Origin: Cryphonectria parasitica EP155
Lineage: Eukaryota > Ascomycota > Sordariomycetes > Diaporthales > Cryphonectriaceae
Direction of reading: 5' to 3'
Assembly: GCF_011745365.1 (NCBI RefSeq)
Contig: NW_024468911.1
Span: 614,759 to 678,758, forward strand
Length of the DNA stretch: 64,000 nt
Under the pieces are notes generated by a model, which ran no database searches, was not told the origin of the DNA, and saw only the letters and a program-made list of their open reading frames with translations. Each line of letters starts with the position of its first letter. Position 1 is the stretch's first letter. A program made the position numbers and the translations under genes. Shown piece after piece: positions 31,407-44,000 of this stretch.

Positions 31407-32150
31407 ATGCCGTCCCTTCTGATAGCCCGGTTGATGGAGGATGACTCCATCTCATGGGGCACACATTTCCCGCGAGGTGCCTCAGGAAACACATCCAACG
31501 GAGACAAAAAAAGGATATCGATCATCGTGGCAGTAGTGGCGGCTCTCCTCGTCCTGAGTGCCTGCATCGCACTCGCGGCCATCTGCCTCTCCAAGCGCCG
31601 AATAAGAAAACAGCAACTCAAGGAGGCACGCCGAAGGGACCCCTGCTTACATCCAAGAGCCTTCAGCAAGCGGCGGAGGATGACGCAGGATGATCTGCTG
31701 CACGAGGCGGAAGAACAGCGGGAGGCTATGATCCGGAAGTCACTGGCGTCACGGTCCGGGAGATCAATATCGCAGAGCAGCCAGCTGACCGTCGACTCGT
31801 TGGGCACCTCGGAGATGACCAAGACTGGTTCCGTGTACCGATACGGGCCGAGGGACGGGGAGGATGCTTCGAGGCAGCACTCGAGGTCTAATTCCGACGT
31901 CTCGCTGTACGACGAAAAGAGCTGGGAGGCAGGGAATCATATCGGGAGGCCCAGCTCGGCGGCCAGCCTCCAGAGGGCGAGGTCCAAGTCGCCGTTGCCT
32001 GGGATTCCGGCGCCCACTTTGTCAAGGTCTTCTTCGCCGACCAGGTTGCTACAAGTACGATCAGAACTGCCTCCGCTGCTCGAACCGCACCCCCTCTTGC
32101 GGAGGATGAACGAAGACTCGGATTCGGAGAATGAGCAGCTGAGGGGATGA
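31407..32150 (+). CDS. Single-pass membrane protein with Ser-rich cytoplasmic tail, unknown function
   Basis: One uninterrupted frame of 247 residues. There is no signal peptide; a short N-terminus is followed by one hydrophobic helix at about residues 38-60 (ISIIVAVVAALLVLSACIAL) and then a basic stop-transfer stretch (SKRRIRKQQ). The rest is hydrophilic and Ser/Arg-rich with many potential phosphorylation sites (SRSNSDVSLYDEKSW, SRSSSPTRL). The layout is typical of small fungal type III membrane proteins, for example adaptors at the plasma membrane, but I cannot name the family. The start follows a non-coding leader with no competing frame. Confidence 0.75.
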   Translation: MPSLLIARLMEDDSISWGTHFPRGASGNTSNGDKKRISIIVAVVAALLVLSACIALAAICLSKRRIRKQQLKEARRRDPCLHPRAFSKRRRMTQDDLLHEAEEQREAMIRKSLASRSGRSISQSSQLTVDSLGTSEMTKTGSVYRYGPRDGEDASRQHSRSNSDVSLYDEKSWEAGNHIGRPSSAASLQRARSKSPLPGIPAPTLSRSSSPTRLLQVRSELPPLLEPHPLLRRMNEDSDSENEQLRG

Positions 32151-33353
32151 GGGATTGCTGTCGCCAGTCACGTGCAGGACTGGGCTGCGTCGAGTATGCA
32201 TGATGAATTAATGACCATGGAATGATAGAGAATTTCTCAATACAAGAAAAGGTTAAAGGAAAAAGCTGTGCGCAATTCAAATTGTCCCATGCTGGAGTGG
32301 AATTCAAGTGAAGACTATGCAACCAATCAAGCCGGCGCTGGGTCACTGCAAAGTGCTAAGGATCTGAGTACTGAATTAAGCTAAATCGTACAGTACTTAA
32401 GCAGGCCAGGCAGGCAGGCAGCAGGCCAGCTGAATAATGTGGCTTCTAAGCTTGTCCATGGTGGTCTGTGCGTCGGCCAGGCCGCCTCCTACTTCTCAGT
32501 CCAACACTAGAGCTCTGATGACTCGCCTTTCCTTTCAACCTCCTTTCTCCATCCACGCCCTCTCCCTTTCATCAACGACAGTCGTTTCACCTGCCCGCAA
32601 AACCGTCCATCTCTGCCTGTGTCAGTCTTTCCAAGGCAAGAACGGTGGATCACGGTTTTTCCGACCAGCTTTCGTCTTGTCTGCACCGAGCAGAGCGACC
32701 TCGAGACGTTTCTTCGCGTTGCCTTTACAGCAGGACACCTTTACTGGTTCCGAACGGTGGTCGGCAAGGGCATAATCTTCCTCTCATTTGAATGACTCTC
32801 GACCGCCTTTCCATACATTGCGACGATCTGGTTCTCTGACCTCAATTTTAATCGAATCACACGTGTGCACAAAACCACTCTTGCTTTCGCGCGACTCGAT
32901 CACCACGTTCTCGTGTCGCCGCCACTCGAATGCGAGCGCAGGGGAGCGGAATCGTGACTCGAATCCCATCGGCCTTTCAACACCGCCAAGATTCACTCGC
33001 CACTGTTTCGTTCTGTTGCCCTCTCCAATCTCGCCAAAGACCGAGATCAAGTATCCAACCGTCACGTCCAAGGCCTCTTGAAATCACAAAAAGCGCAACT
33101 CAAGCGGGAGCGTTGGGTCAAGAAGAAGGTTCGGCTCGACGCCGAGTACGACATCTACAGACGACGCAAGAGAGTGGCAAAGAAATTACGGCCTCGCAAA
33201 ATCACCGAATCTTACCACCTGTCGAAGCCAAGTTTGTCGGCAGGAGCCGCCAAGCCTGCAGCTGAAACTTCACAGGCTCAGCGCCCAGCACTTGCTGAGA
33301 TCCTCAACGACACCTCGTCAAGTACTGCTGGCCGCAGCGTGACATCTGAGACG
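32151..33353. other. Intergenic region and TFIIB leader
   Basis: Non-coding stretch with a CAGG repeat near 32403-32425, then pyrimidine-rich sequence typical of fungal 5' leaders. From 32958 onward the frame of TFIIB is open without any ATG until 33354, described under findings. Confidence 0.5.
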
Positions 33354-34528
33354 ATGGCTACCACGGTGGTTTCCCAGGAGGAGTACAAAGAGGCTCAGCT
33401 GAGCAACATCCTCATGTGCCAGGACTGCAGAGAGGTTCCCCCCAACCTGGTCGAGGAGTTCAGCAGTGGCGACATGGTCTGCGCGTCCTGCGGTCTTGTG
33501 GTAGGTACCGGCCCCCACAGCGTAGACTCAATACACAGTCTAACAACAAGACAGGTCGGTGACAAGATTGTTGATACTCGATCCGAGTGGCGCACCTTTG
33601 CCAATGATGACCAGAATAATGATGATCCTTCGCGTGTTGGTGATGTCGGCAACCCTCTGTTCGAGGACACCGTCGCTACGCTGCAGACCAGTATCGGACG
33701 GGACGGCAGTAATTCGTTCCACCTGATGAAGACGCAGGCAAAGACCATCGAGAAGGGCCAGGTCAACCAGAAGGAAGGCTTCAACAAGATCAAGACCTTA
33801 GCCGATACTCTGCAAGTGGGCGCTACTGTCCGCGACTACGCCCTGCACATCTTCAAGCGTAAGTATTGGTCGTCTGTGATCTGACCTGTCTGTCTGGGGG
33901 TTGGCTAGTGCTCATCCTCTATTTTCTAGTCGCCGACGAGAAGAAGTTCCTCAAGGGCAAGCCCCAGGATGCTGTTATCGCCGGTGCTATCTTCATCGCG
34001 TGTCGCCAGAACAACGTTCCTCGAACCTTTCGCGAGGTCTTCAACCTGACTAAGGTGTCAAAGAAGGAGATTGGCCGCGTGTTCAAAGCTCTGGAGAAGT
34101 GGCTCACGGAGATGCGGGAGAAGGGAGAAGCTGCCGGCCTCACGGACGTCACTTCTGTCCGCGGCTACGAGCAGAAAGGCTCTACTGGTGCCGACGATCT
34201 CGTCCGCCGGTACGTCTCGCAGCTTGCTATCAAGCAACAGTCAGATGTTGAGAATGTTGGCATCTACATTGCGAAGAAGACCACCCAGGTTAGCACCCTG
34301 GCTGGTCGTTCTCCTCTGTCTGTTGCTGCCGCATGCATCTTCATGGCTGCACACTACCTTGGTGATTCCATCACCTCGAAGAAGATCGCAGGTGTTGCTG
34401 GTGTGAGTGATGGGACCATCAAGACAGCCTACAAGTACCTCTACCAGTGCCGTGATCAGCTGCTGGACCAGGATGCTTTCCAGAAGAGCCGTGGCAAAGG
34501 CAAGATTGATCGACTGCCTCAGGCCTAG
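33354..34528 (+). CDS. sua7: Transcription initiation factor IIB (TFIIB)
   Basis: Three exons, 33354-33500, 33555-33858 and 33930-34528, giving 349 residues, the usual length for fungal TFIIB. TFIIB bridges TBP at the TATA box and RNA polymerase II and helps set the start site. The zinc ribbon uses Cys22, Cys25, Cys43 and Cys46 (CQDC, CASC). The B-reader/linker carries VDTRSEWRTFANDDQ and DPSRVGD. Two cyclin folds follow (from FNKIKTLADTLQVG and from DLVRRYVSQLAIKQ), with the signature SPLSVAAACIFMAAHYLGD. Start chosen at the first ATG (MATTVVSQEEYKEAQ). Intron 1 (33501-33554) lies just after the zinc ribbon and is 54 bp, in frame and stopless. Intron 2 (33859-33929) joins HIFK to LADEKK. Same strand as the Rsc7 gene downstream. 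Confidence 0.95.
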
Positions 34529-35837
34529 AGCAGCCGGTGGCAGCCCCATCGCAACACAAGAGAAAAGAGTGAGTCTTGAGCTTGCTGACCACATCAGCGC
34601 ACAACTCAATCCCAACGACCACTTGGCTCCGAATTCCTATTTTTATACAGATATGGGGTGGCAGCAAGGACAACTTTGGCATACTCATGAACAGGTTGCA
34701 ACTAACATGACCTCTCTCATCCATCTGTTTGGGCATATTTTGTGGCGCTCCATTCAGGAACTTCAGGAGAGGAATGGTTCGTTGTCGAATTTGGACAGGG
34801 AGGGAGGGTCAATGCACGTGCTTGACCCTGCAATGATCAGAATGGCAAAACTGTAGGGTTGTTATGAGCCCGGCGAGGCTGGCTTGACAAACATAAGGTC
34901 TTAGGTACATGAGCAGATTGAATCTCTCATTGGCAAAACCTCTGCTCCTCATGCTTGTGACAGCTGACTTGTGCTGGGCTGTTGCCCTTGTTGCCTTGGA
35001 CTGCTGGTGGGAAGAAGCATGGAGTGAGGAGCTCGAATGCTCGCTCCCCTTGAGTGCTGAATGCGCTTTTGTCCAGCAGTCAGACATGATCTCTCACTGA
35101 CCCGACCCCCTCCACCCCCCCCCAAACAAACCTTCTTCCACACTGACCACAGCACCTTTTGTCCAGGTAGGAAGAATTTTCTCATTTCATCAACCTTTTT
35201 TGAGTAGTCTGACCAAAATATCCTCCTATGATTTCATGAATTTTGTCTGCTATTGGGATCATACTTTCTCACATGCCCTCAACGATAATGCTCTGCTGTT
35301 CTCATAAGAACATAGAATGCAATCAAACTCCAAATTATTTTAATCTTGTAGACTACAACTTGTACCAGTTTCTTTGACATGGCAGCCACCGCAAATGACA
35401 AGGAGTATTTTCAGAAGTGGATGTCGATACGTTCTCTTACAGCACTTCAGCCTACTTAAGTACCTTTCCAAAAGTCATTTTATGCTTGAGTCTTCTCCTG
35501 CTCTCATCTCCGTCTCCTTGATTTTCAACCCAAGTCACTACCTAAAAAGTGGTGCACGCAATAATTGAATACAATAGAACAAAGTAGGAGGTAGAGGTGA
35601 GCAGATGGTTGAGGTGTTTCCCTGTCCAGGGTCCAGGGTCCACTAAAAGTGTAGGGGTTATGTAATCACAGTCGCGTTGCTCTTTTGCCTTGCCGTGGCA
35701 GACCGTGCTTGTTTTCACAACGACCATTCAACCTTCGAAGCCACCCCACATCTGGTCGAACCCATCAACACCGAGACCTGCCAGCACCAGGTGCCTGTAA
35801 TCGTGTGGACAACGACAGCTGCAGCATATTCACAAAG
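34529..35837. other. Intergenic region between TFIIB and Rsc7 genes
   Basis: Holds the TFIIB 3' region and the Rsc7 promoter. C-rich runs lie at 35103-35125. Open frames are short and show no domains. Confidence 0.5.
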
Positions 35838-38006
35838 ATGCCAGGTCGCAGATCAGGCCGCGCTGCTGCCAAGCGTGCAGCGCAAGCTCTAGGTAAGCCT
35901 TCCCCCTCTGCACCATCTGCACAACTTCCATTCCTTGGGCTGTCGCATCTATAAAACCAGTCCAACGGACTTCCCATTCCCCCTCACTACCTGTCTCTTG
36001 GAACACATGGTTGCAACTCACTCAATTGCCACACTTACTGCCACTGCTGTGCATCGAGCTGCCTCCCTGTGCAGCTGCGCAGGTGCATAACAGCAACCAC
36101 CAATTCAACCCCTTCCTCTGCCCCGACCTGGACCAGTCAAATGTGAACTTGCTAACCAAGGGCTTAACTTGTCTTCTTCAACAGAGAACACACCCAAGAC
36201 GTGGAAGGAGCTTGAGGATGACGATGAAACAATGCAAGATGCTGAGCAGGAGGACGAGACCAAGCAGGATGAGGATGCTGATGCCAGTGCAAAGGAGTTT
36301 GGTGCTGAGGAAGACGTCGAGGAACAGGAGGAGGCCATAGTCGAGAAAACACCCACCCCACCTCCACAGCCTATGGTTCGACGCAAGCGACTCGGCCGCC
36401 CACCCAAGGTCAAACCCCCCGGCTGGGATGATGGCATCGAGGTTCCCCGAGACGAGGTACGCCCTCGTCGTGGTCGAGGCGGTTGGCGTGGCCGAGGTGG
36501 ACGCAAGGGCGCCCCGGCTCCCATCACCCAGCAGGCGATCGAAAAGGATGGACCAGTATACAACATTATTGATGACGAGCTGGACCTGCCCGAAGATCCC
36601 GAGGGAGAGACCAAGGTCGATAAGATGGGCTACCTGCAGGGCGGTCGCGAGTACAGGTGCCGGACCTTTACCGTCAAGGACCGTGGCGACCGCCTGTACA
36701 TGCTGTCCACCGAGCCTGCCCGCTGCGTTGGTTTCCGAGACTCGTACCTGTTCTTCACCAAGCACCGCCGTCTGTTCAAGAGTATCGTCGACGACGAGGA
36801 AAAGCGTGACCTGATCGAGCGAGAGTTGATCCCCCACTCCTACAAGGGTCGATCTATTGGTATCGTGACAGCCCGATCCGTGTTTCGCGAGTTTGGCGCC
36901 CTAATTGTTGTCGGTGGCCGTCGCATCATTGACGACTACGACCTCGCGCGCGCTAGAGAGGAGGGACACCAGGAGGGCGCCATCGCCGACCCTAACGATC
37001 GATACGACCCCAACCAGCCTTACAACAAAAACCAGTACGTCGCCTGGTTTGGCGCCAGTCAAGTCTACCACACCAACGCGCCTGTTGCACCCACACAAAT
37101 GGCCGAAATGAAGAAGCGCCGCGTGGCGGTCACTGATACCAACTGGATGCTTGAGCATGCTCGGGAGGCCGCGTAAGATGGGGGGAGCCCCTTTCCCTTC
37201 TCCCCTTGTCAGAGAGATTCGCGATTGCTGATATCATTTCTTTTTGCAGGAATTTCAACTCCCAGATCAATGCCATCCGTCGGCGAAACAACCAGGGCGT
37301 CTACGACATTCATACTAACACCATTCAGTATCCCACCACTATGCAACCCACAGCTGCACGGATCGAGCCGATCCCATCTTCGGCACCCGGCGCTGCGGGC
37401 GGCCACATCTCCCAAGTCTTTCCTCCGCTGAACCCCGTCGTCGCTCGCAACTTCACGGTCACGGACACCTACTGCGAAACCCCGCCCGCGGGCATCTCCT
37501 CTGCCAGCTACGACAACCACGTCAAAGGCACGGCCAGCACAGGCCGCAGTTACAACGTCCTGGCGCCCTTCCAGGGCCTCGCGGCTGTCAGTGACGAAGT
37601 CAAAGACTGCCTGCCACCCGAGTGTCGCGCAGCCTTCGACGAGGCGCTGGCTAAAGAGAAAGAGTGGCATGGCGTAAGACAATTTTCCAACCCTTTAGGT
37701 TTCCGAATTTTTGTTTCGAGACACTGCCAGTGCGGATTCTGCGACGTGAATGGGCCGCCCAGAACCTGATCCAGCCTGAGACTCTGGAGACGACAGCAGA
37801 CTTGGGCGGTGAAAATCGGCTCTGTTTCCTTTATTGTCTTTGGCTCATTACTTCGGTTTCTTGCCTTTTCTTCTGATTATCAACATCAAGAACAGAATGA
37901 CTAACTTCAGGTGACACTATAGAAATGGGGAAATGAGTCGACTACGAAGTCGAGACGCACGCCTATTATTGACAAGGCCATCGTCCCTTACAGCGTGGGG
38001 CGGTGA
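35838..38006 (+). CDS. rsc7: Chromatin remodelling complex subunit, Rsc7/Swp82 (Npl6) family
   Basis: Four exons, 35838-35892, 36185-37172, 37250-37673 and 37923-38006, giving 516 residues. The family belongs to the fungal SWI/SNF and RSC nucleosome remodellers. The N-terminus has a basic start (MPGRRSGRAAAKRAAQAL), an acidic stretch, an AT-hook-like RRKRLGRPPKVK and an RG-rich patch. The conserved CRC-subunit core spans about residues 140-350 (EYRCRTFTVKDRGDRLYMLS; TEPARCVGFRDSYLFF; RSVFREFGA; DTNWMLEHAREAA). Intron 1 is long (292 bp). Intron 3 (37674-37922; branch GACTAAC, acceptor CTATAG) leads to a 27-residue last exon: KWGNESTTKSRRTP, then IIDKAIVPYSVGR. Read-through of intron 3 would instead give an unrelated 32-residue tail. 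The IDKAIVPY ending looks like the conserved family C-terminus, so I prefer the spliced form. Confidence 0.88.
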
Positions 38007-39323
38007 TTGTGTCACGATGGGAATGTGACTGCTATCGTATGTTTACGCTTAACGCGGCAATCAATATGACGGGACGGCTGGACATGGCCTTGAGGTGGAA
38101 TTCTGGGAGTTGTGTGTCGAATCAAGGATTCAAACGGAAACAGTTGACGACAAGCCTACGCCCAGGTCAAGCAGGAACTTGTGGCTCAGGCATCTTTTGT
38201 GTTTTTGTTTTTCCCTTCCGCCTTAATGGAGGGAAAACCAAAGACGAGGGACAGGGGGCTTGCGTTAATATATCACTGTTGTACGATTATGGACTACGCG
38301 ATGTTTGGTCTCTATGGAGAGAGACCAGCCAAAAGGGAGGAAGGTATCGGCGTTTTGGTGGCTTCGTGTGTATGGATCATACCCCTTTCTTCTTTCAACG
38401 TTTCTCTCGGAGGCTTTACCGAGGAATTTACACGAGCTGGGAGTCGTTGAAAAACCAAAATGACATACCCGTGAGAGGACTTGTCCTACTGGTGATAGAG
38501 CCAGAGCCAACAAAGCATTAGGCTTCAGGCAATGAACGAAGGACTACTAGGTCCAATTTTGATACCATTAACTTTTCTGCTTTAACGTAAGTGATGTAGC
38601 TCTTCTGTGACCTTTGGGTTATGCCACTGCGTTAATAGAAGTGACCACTGATCACTGAGCTCTGGACTTTCCCCTCCTTCTGGGCCTTTGATGCCCCCTT
38701 GGGGGGGCGGGGGGCGAGGAAGGGGGACCCCGACAGGATGGATGGCGCTGAAGGTTGAGGCATCTGCTATGTGTACTGGGCGGGCCCGTCATGTCCAGAT
38801 CGTTGGGAGAGGCACGTAGCATGCTATAATATCCTTTACTTTCTTTCCTCATGGACATATACCTGATACTGCAAACTTACTTGAAACGCAGTAAGAATAT
38901 TCTATCCTAGACCTAGCCAATACATCTGAAGCACAAGGGATTGTTCCTTATTCTAAAACTTTCTCGTTCTTATTACTTTCTCCCTTTCCCTAACTATGCA
39001 GGCAGTTAATCTACCCGGAATATTCACTCGTTCATCCCTCGCTGGTCTCGAAAGAAGCGGAAGGTGGGCCGGGATTATACACCAGCACTCAAAGCATCAT
39101 CAACCACAAGAGCAAACCTTGATGACTTGAAGTTTAGGGGTTGTATGACTCCCTCCTGGGGTAAGAGGAGAGGAGTCACGATGACCGACAGAACCAGGCA
39201 TCACAGAAAATCACTACTAGCTTTGCCCAGGAATGTTTAATGGTGGTGACAAGGAATCAGTATATTCGTTCAATAGCAGACGTTTGAAGGCTCCTCTCGG
39301 AGTTCAGTGCTATGAGCCAAGGG

Positions 39324-39341
39324 CCCCCCCGGGGGGGGGGG
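39324..39341. repeat. C7-G11 homopolymer palindrome
   Basis: Seven C directly followed by eleven G, which can fold into a C:G hairpin or support a quadruplex on the G side. Non-coding. Confidence 0.9.
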
Positions 39342-41030
39342 ACAACAAGGAAAAGGCAACAAGCAGAGTCACACTGGATGGACCCTCATCATCTCACACG
39401 CCCCCAGCCAAGATCAACCGCGTCATCGTCCACGCAGGAGGATACATAAATGGATAGAGGCTTGTAATACATCGTGTCAAAACACGCGTTTCGCCATTCT
39501 ATCGAGACAAAGTGAAAAAAGCGATGAACAACGAATGCTTTTGATGAGCGGCGGAGTCTGCCTGGCTTGGCCTGCACTGCACTGCACCACCGACCTCCCC
39601 CCCCCCCCCCAGCCTTGTAAGCGTAGGCATGCATATGTATGTAACAAGACAATCAATCAATTCAAGCAATCACATGGACGGTGGTGGTGGCGAGAGCTTA
39701 TGCTGATGCTTGGCAAGAAAGGGCGGGCGCGCGGGACGTGGACGTGCATGCAGGCGGGCAGCGTCATCCAGCCAAAGCTTGTCTTTCCATGCAGCACAGC
39801 AAGCGAGGCCATCAGCGCATGAATGAGTCTTATGATGTTGAAGAGAGGAGAGGGGGGGGGGAGCCCAAGACGTAATCCTCTCTCCGTCCCTTGCCAGGGG
39901 TATCGTTCGTGTTACACGCGCCTTTTTTTGCTCAGCTTTTTCAAAATGCTCATGATGATCATCAGGGCATCATCTCTGTGGAAGGGAGAAAGACCAGGTC
40001 TCATGATGAGCAAGCAACAACGTACGTCAAGCTCCCCCTTGTTGCTCCGGTTTCAAAAAAAAAAAAAAAAAAAACCCCATGTGTAAAAAGTTGTTGTGGG
40101 ACAAAATAACTTCCCATCCTTCAAGGGTTCAATGACGTAGTTCCCCCCCGTGCCTTCCGGTATAGTGCAGCAAGGCGATTTGCAAAAGGGAAACCCTTCA
40201 ACAGGAAGGGAAAGTAAAAGAAACATTAGGAACAAGAAGAGGACTGGGCGCCGCCACACACCCACAGAAAGGAAGCCGAGTTAGCTAATTTTGGGGACAT
40301 GGCAAAGAAAAAAGCCAAACAATCCAGACTCTTCCGCGGCCCCTCTAAAATGCATCATAATGGGCATACTATGTACACTGACTAACCCCATAAGAAGGGA
40401 GATCTGCTGATCGTCTGCGCTATGAACGGAAAAAAAAAAAAAGAACAAGCTCAGCCCATTCATATAGAGAGAAAAGGGTTCGAGAAGGAAGTCATCCTGG
40501 CACGCACTGGCTAAACACAACATAACACCAAGATGTAACTATGTACAGTATGCCCCACAATGATGTTGGGGTGTGAGACCTTGTCGTGGAGGGAGAGGGG
40601 GGGGAAGGCACAGCGGGCCTCGCCTCCCGCGTCATGAAGGAAGCATTGGCACAACACTCGCATGCGCTTGCCCGCTCTTCCCCGGCGCGCGTCGAGGAGG
40701 GGTTGAGATTCTAGGTTTTTGGTCGACTGAGCTTTTTACCCGCGATGAATCACTCGATGAGAGGACGTTGCCCTTGCTCCGAAGTGCGGATCGGGACGGG
40801 GGAAGTGGCTGATCAACCACTCTCATTGTTTCTTTTATTTTTTTTCCTTTCGGCCCTTCCACTGTTAGGCTCCTGCTGTGGGATTGCATGTTCTCAAGCG
40901 CCCATGTGTTCACTGCACAGTAGTACTATGACCACACTCCGTCGCCATGTGGAGTGGCAGAGCGTGCCTGGCCGAGGGTTGCTCCACGACGGGTATGGTT
41001 TTTCGAGGAGAGCATCAAAGTATAGGTCTT

Positions 41031-41032
<2 letters not shown>

Positions 41033-41064
<32 letters not shown>
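41033..41064. repeat. T32 homopolymer
   Basis: Thirty-two uninterrupted T in non-coding DNA. Length is likely variable or imprecise; it could be a poly(dA:dT) nucleosome-depleted site or the remnant poly(A) of a retro-inserted sequence on the minus strand, though no such sequence is recognised beside it. Confidence 0.9.
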
Positions 41065-44000
41065 CCGTCCATCAACTTGACTGGCACAGAAAAATCCTCA
41101 TGGCCAGAGTTCAGCCAACATGTTGACATGTAAGACGTGTGGCACCCTGCATAACCGTGGATGCCGCCTACTCGACATGATGATCGACCAACAGTTTGGG
41201 CTTTGGAAGAGGGGAATCACTCCCATGTGAGGAGGAGGCCGTGCGTGCGTGCGTGCATGCGTGCGTCCTATTGCAGGCTTCTTTTTTGGATCCCCTCCTA
41301 GGCAACCCCCCCTCCCCGGCTATGACACACCAGCTGGGCAAAGAGTGTCGTTCTCCCCCGCCCTCTAGCCAGCCCAGGCCGTTGCGATTCCTTCGTCGAT
41401 CCCCTTCCCCTCCCCCCCCCCCCTCTTCCTCCTCTCCTCCTCCTCCTCTCCTCCTCCTCCTCCCCCTCCTTCTCAGTAGGGTAGCAGAGTAACGTCCAGT
41501 GGCAGGTGATGGGGCCGCAGCATCTCTTCCTCTTTCTCACTGCTAGATGCGGTTAAGGGAGGAACAAACGGTCCTGTCACTACTTGTGTGGTAAGCCATG
41601 TTGGTGGGAGTCCTCACTGGCAGCGCCGACAAGCTTTGATCGAATATTCAGGTACATGATCGTATGAACAGTAATGGTGCCTCGTGTGCCCGAAGGGTGT
41701 CCACGTGGGGCGCAGTCCGTACTAGTTCCTGTATTCCCCTTTTGGCAGTATGGGGTTTGCAAGACTACCAAGGCGCATTGTACATTGTAGAGTCAATGAA
41801 TCCCGCTGGACCTTTTTGGATGACAGTCTCTGGCCAAAAGAGCCCATCTAAGGGTTGGAGAATAATCTCTATTCCTGAACCACGCAGAGACAAAGTCAGG
41901 TACTCCCGTCCTACGCAGTGTGGTGGTCCGAACACTGGCGCAGACAAATGCGTGACACTGCTGAGGCGAGTAGTGCTTCGACGACATGGCCCTTACTAGT
42001 ACGCCTGGATCGGCAGGTGCGGGAAAGGTGAGATGGCCCGTTTCGCTTTCTAGGCAGCTGAGCGCCCACAGGACTTGTCGATTTGGCCTGCCCCTCCCTT
42101 TGACGGTGGTGGAACCACCGAGACGGGACGCCATGACACCTCAGGTAGCACTTGGGTACGCGGCATGGTCTTGCCGAGCCAGGCAAGGTGTTGAGACTGG
42201 CACTTGGGCTTCCAAACCTGCGGAGATTCCTGAGGGCTTCGAGATTGCCAGGCGTGGTGTGCCAGGATGCGCGACAGCCCGACCACAGGTTTCCGCCCGG
42301 AGAAGCAGCTCCATCAATAATACCATGTCCTGCCCTGTTCATGCCCTGTTGCTCAGTGCAACCCTACAACCCGGTCATCCAGTGATTCCGTCTCGGATGT
42401 GTTGCCGATCCCTCCCTCAAAAGAGACCTGTCTGTTAAGAAAGATGTATACAAGGAGAATGGTCAATGTGTACGTCGGCTTCATCTTGTTGAGAGTAGCT
42501 TGTGAATCTCTGTCCCAGACCTGTCGTGTAGTACTGCATACAGATGGCCGGGCAGGAATGATGAGGACAGGCCGCGGCTGCTGCAATCTCTCCGTATGCC
42601 GACGCGTTGACTGGCAGCTTGAGATCATCCATCCCCCTCTGGACACGAGGCGCGGTTCTGAAATTACAAGGGGTCCTCCTACATGACCCTGATTCGATCC
42701 TGTGGACGGTTTTAAGTCCGCTCAATGTTCCGTTTTAAGATTTTTGCGACTTGGTTGCCTTCTGGAATTTAACAACCGATGCGACATTGACTCGACTCGT
42801 ATTTGGATGTCTTCTCTTGGCTGTGCTGCTTCCCTGGCTGAAGTCGGTTTCTCTCGTCCCACGCCAAGCGTGATGTTTCCCACCGAGTCCCGCAGTTTAA
42901 ATAGCAAGAAAGGTGTCAAGGTACCAGACATAGAAAGCTGCCGAGAGAGGGACCTTCTTCTTTCTTCGTAAGGACAAATACCACTTTGGTTGGCGTTGCC
43001 ATCGCGGCCAGACGCGGCCCATCATCATCTTCCAACCACCGGGGCTGGGGCAATTTGGCGCTCTGGGATTCTGCGGGTCCTGTCTGAGAATAGTAGTGTG
43101 GTGACTGGGTCGAATGGACTGCAGCGCCAGCTTCAGAAAACGGATTGGACAGGGGCCATCTTCTCTCTCACTCTCTTCCCCCCCCCCCCCCCCTAAGTAC
43201 AGTCATGAGCATTTGACGGGTAGCCGCCGCAATCCGTTTCGGCGGGAGCTTCAGCCCCCATGTCTGCGTTCTTAAGTACTGCAGCCATGCGGCAGATGCG
43301 GTTATGCCCCAATGCCGGCGAGGGCCTCTTCCGCGCCCCTTGTGACGTGTGACATGAAAGAAAGTAAAAAAAAGGGAAAAAGGGCAGGGAAGCGGTAGTA
43401 TTCCTCGTCGTGCAAGAAGAGTAAACTGTAGTACCAGAATAGATGGTTGGAAGCCACCCGTTTGTGGTACTCGGTGTGCTGCCTCTCCTACCGGGGTGGT
43501 TGAAAGGCCAATTGACCACGCACAAGCCCGGCCCCTCCATGTCGCGCCCGTCCTGCCATATTCGTTACGAAGGACGGGTTGGCTAGTGCATTTCAGTCTC
43601 ATTTTGCAGGGCCTCAAAGGAGAAACGTCCCCGCCCGATCAACCTGCCATGAGTTCCATTCCCATTTCTTGCCGTTGCCGAAGTAATCTGGACAAAATGG
43701 CAAGCGTTAGGTGTTGAAATTGCGAGTGGGAGGCCACAACCCAGCGATTCGAGAATCCCATGTGATCTGGGGCTTTGCAGGACGGGCTGTCCCAATTTGC
43801 CCCACAACAGAACTTTGCTGTTCGTTTGATTTCGTATCAGTGGAGCAATCCTGTTCGTCAATGAAAAGCCACTTTTCCCATGGGGGCTTGTGCTGGCTGG
43901 TTTCGTGAAAAAGCGCGAATTAAGGGCCAAAAAAAGGTGAAAAATTTGAAGTAAAAAAAAATCTCGAAAAATCGGGCGGTTTCTGCATGGCTAATGAAGA

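Noticed and set aside
41033..41064. T32 as the poly(A) tail of a retrotransposon on the minus strand
   Set aside because: No reverse transcriptase, endonuclease or target-site duplication could be seen beside it.
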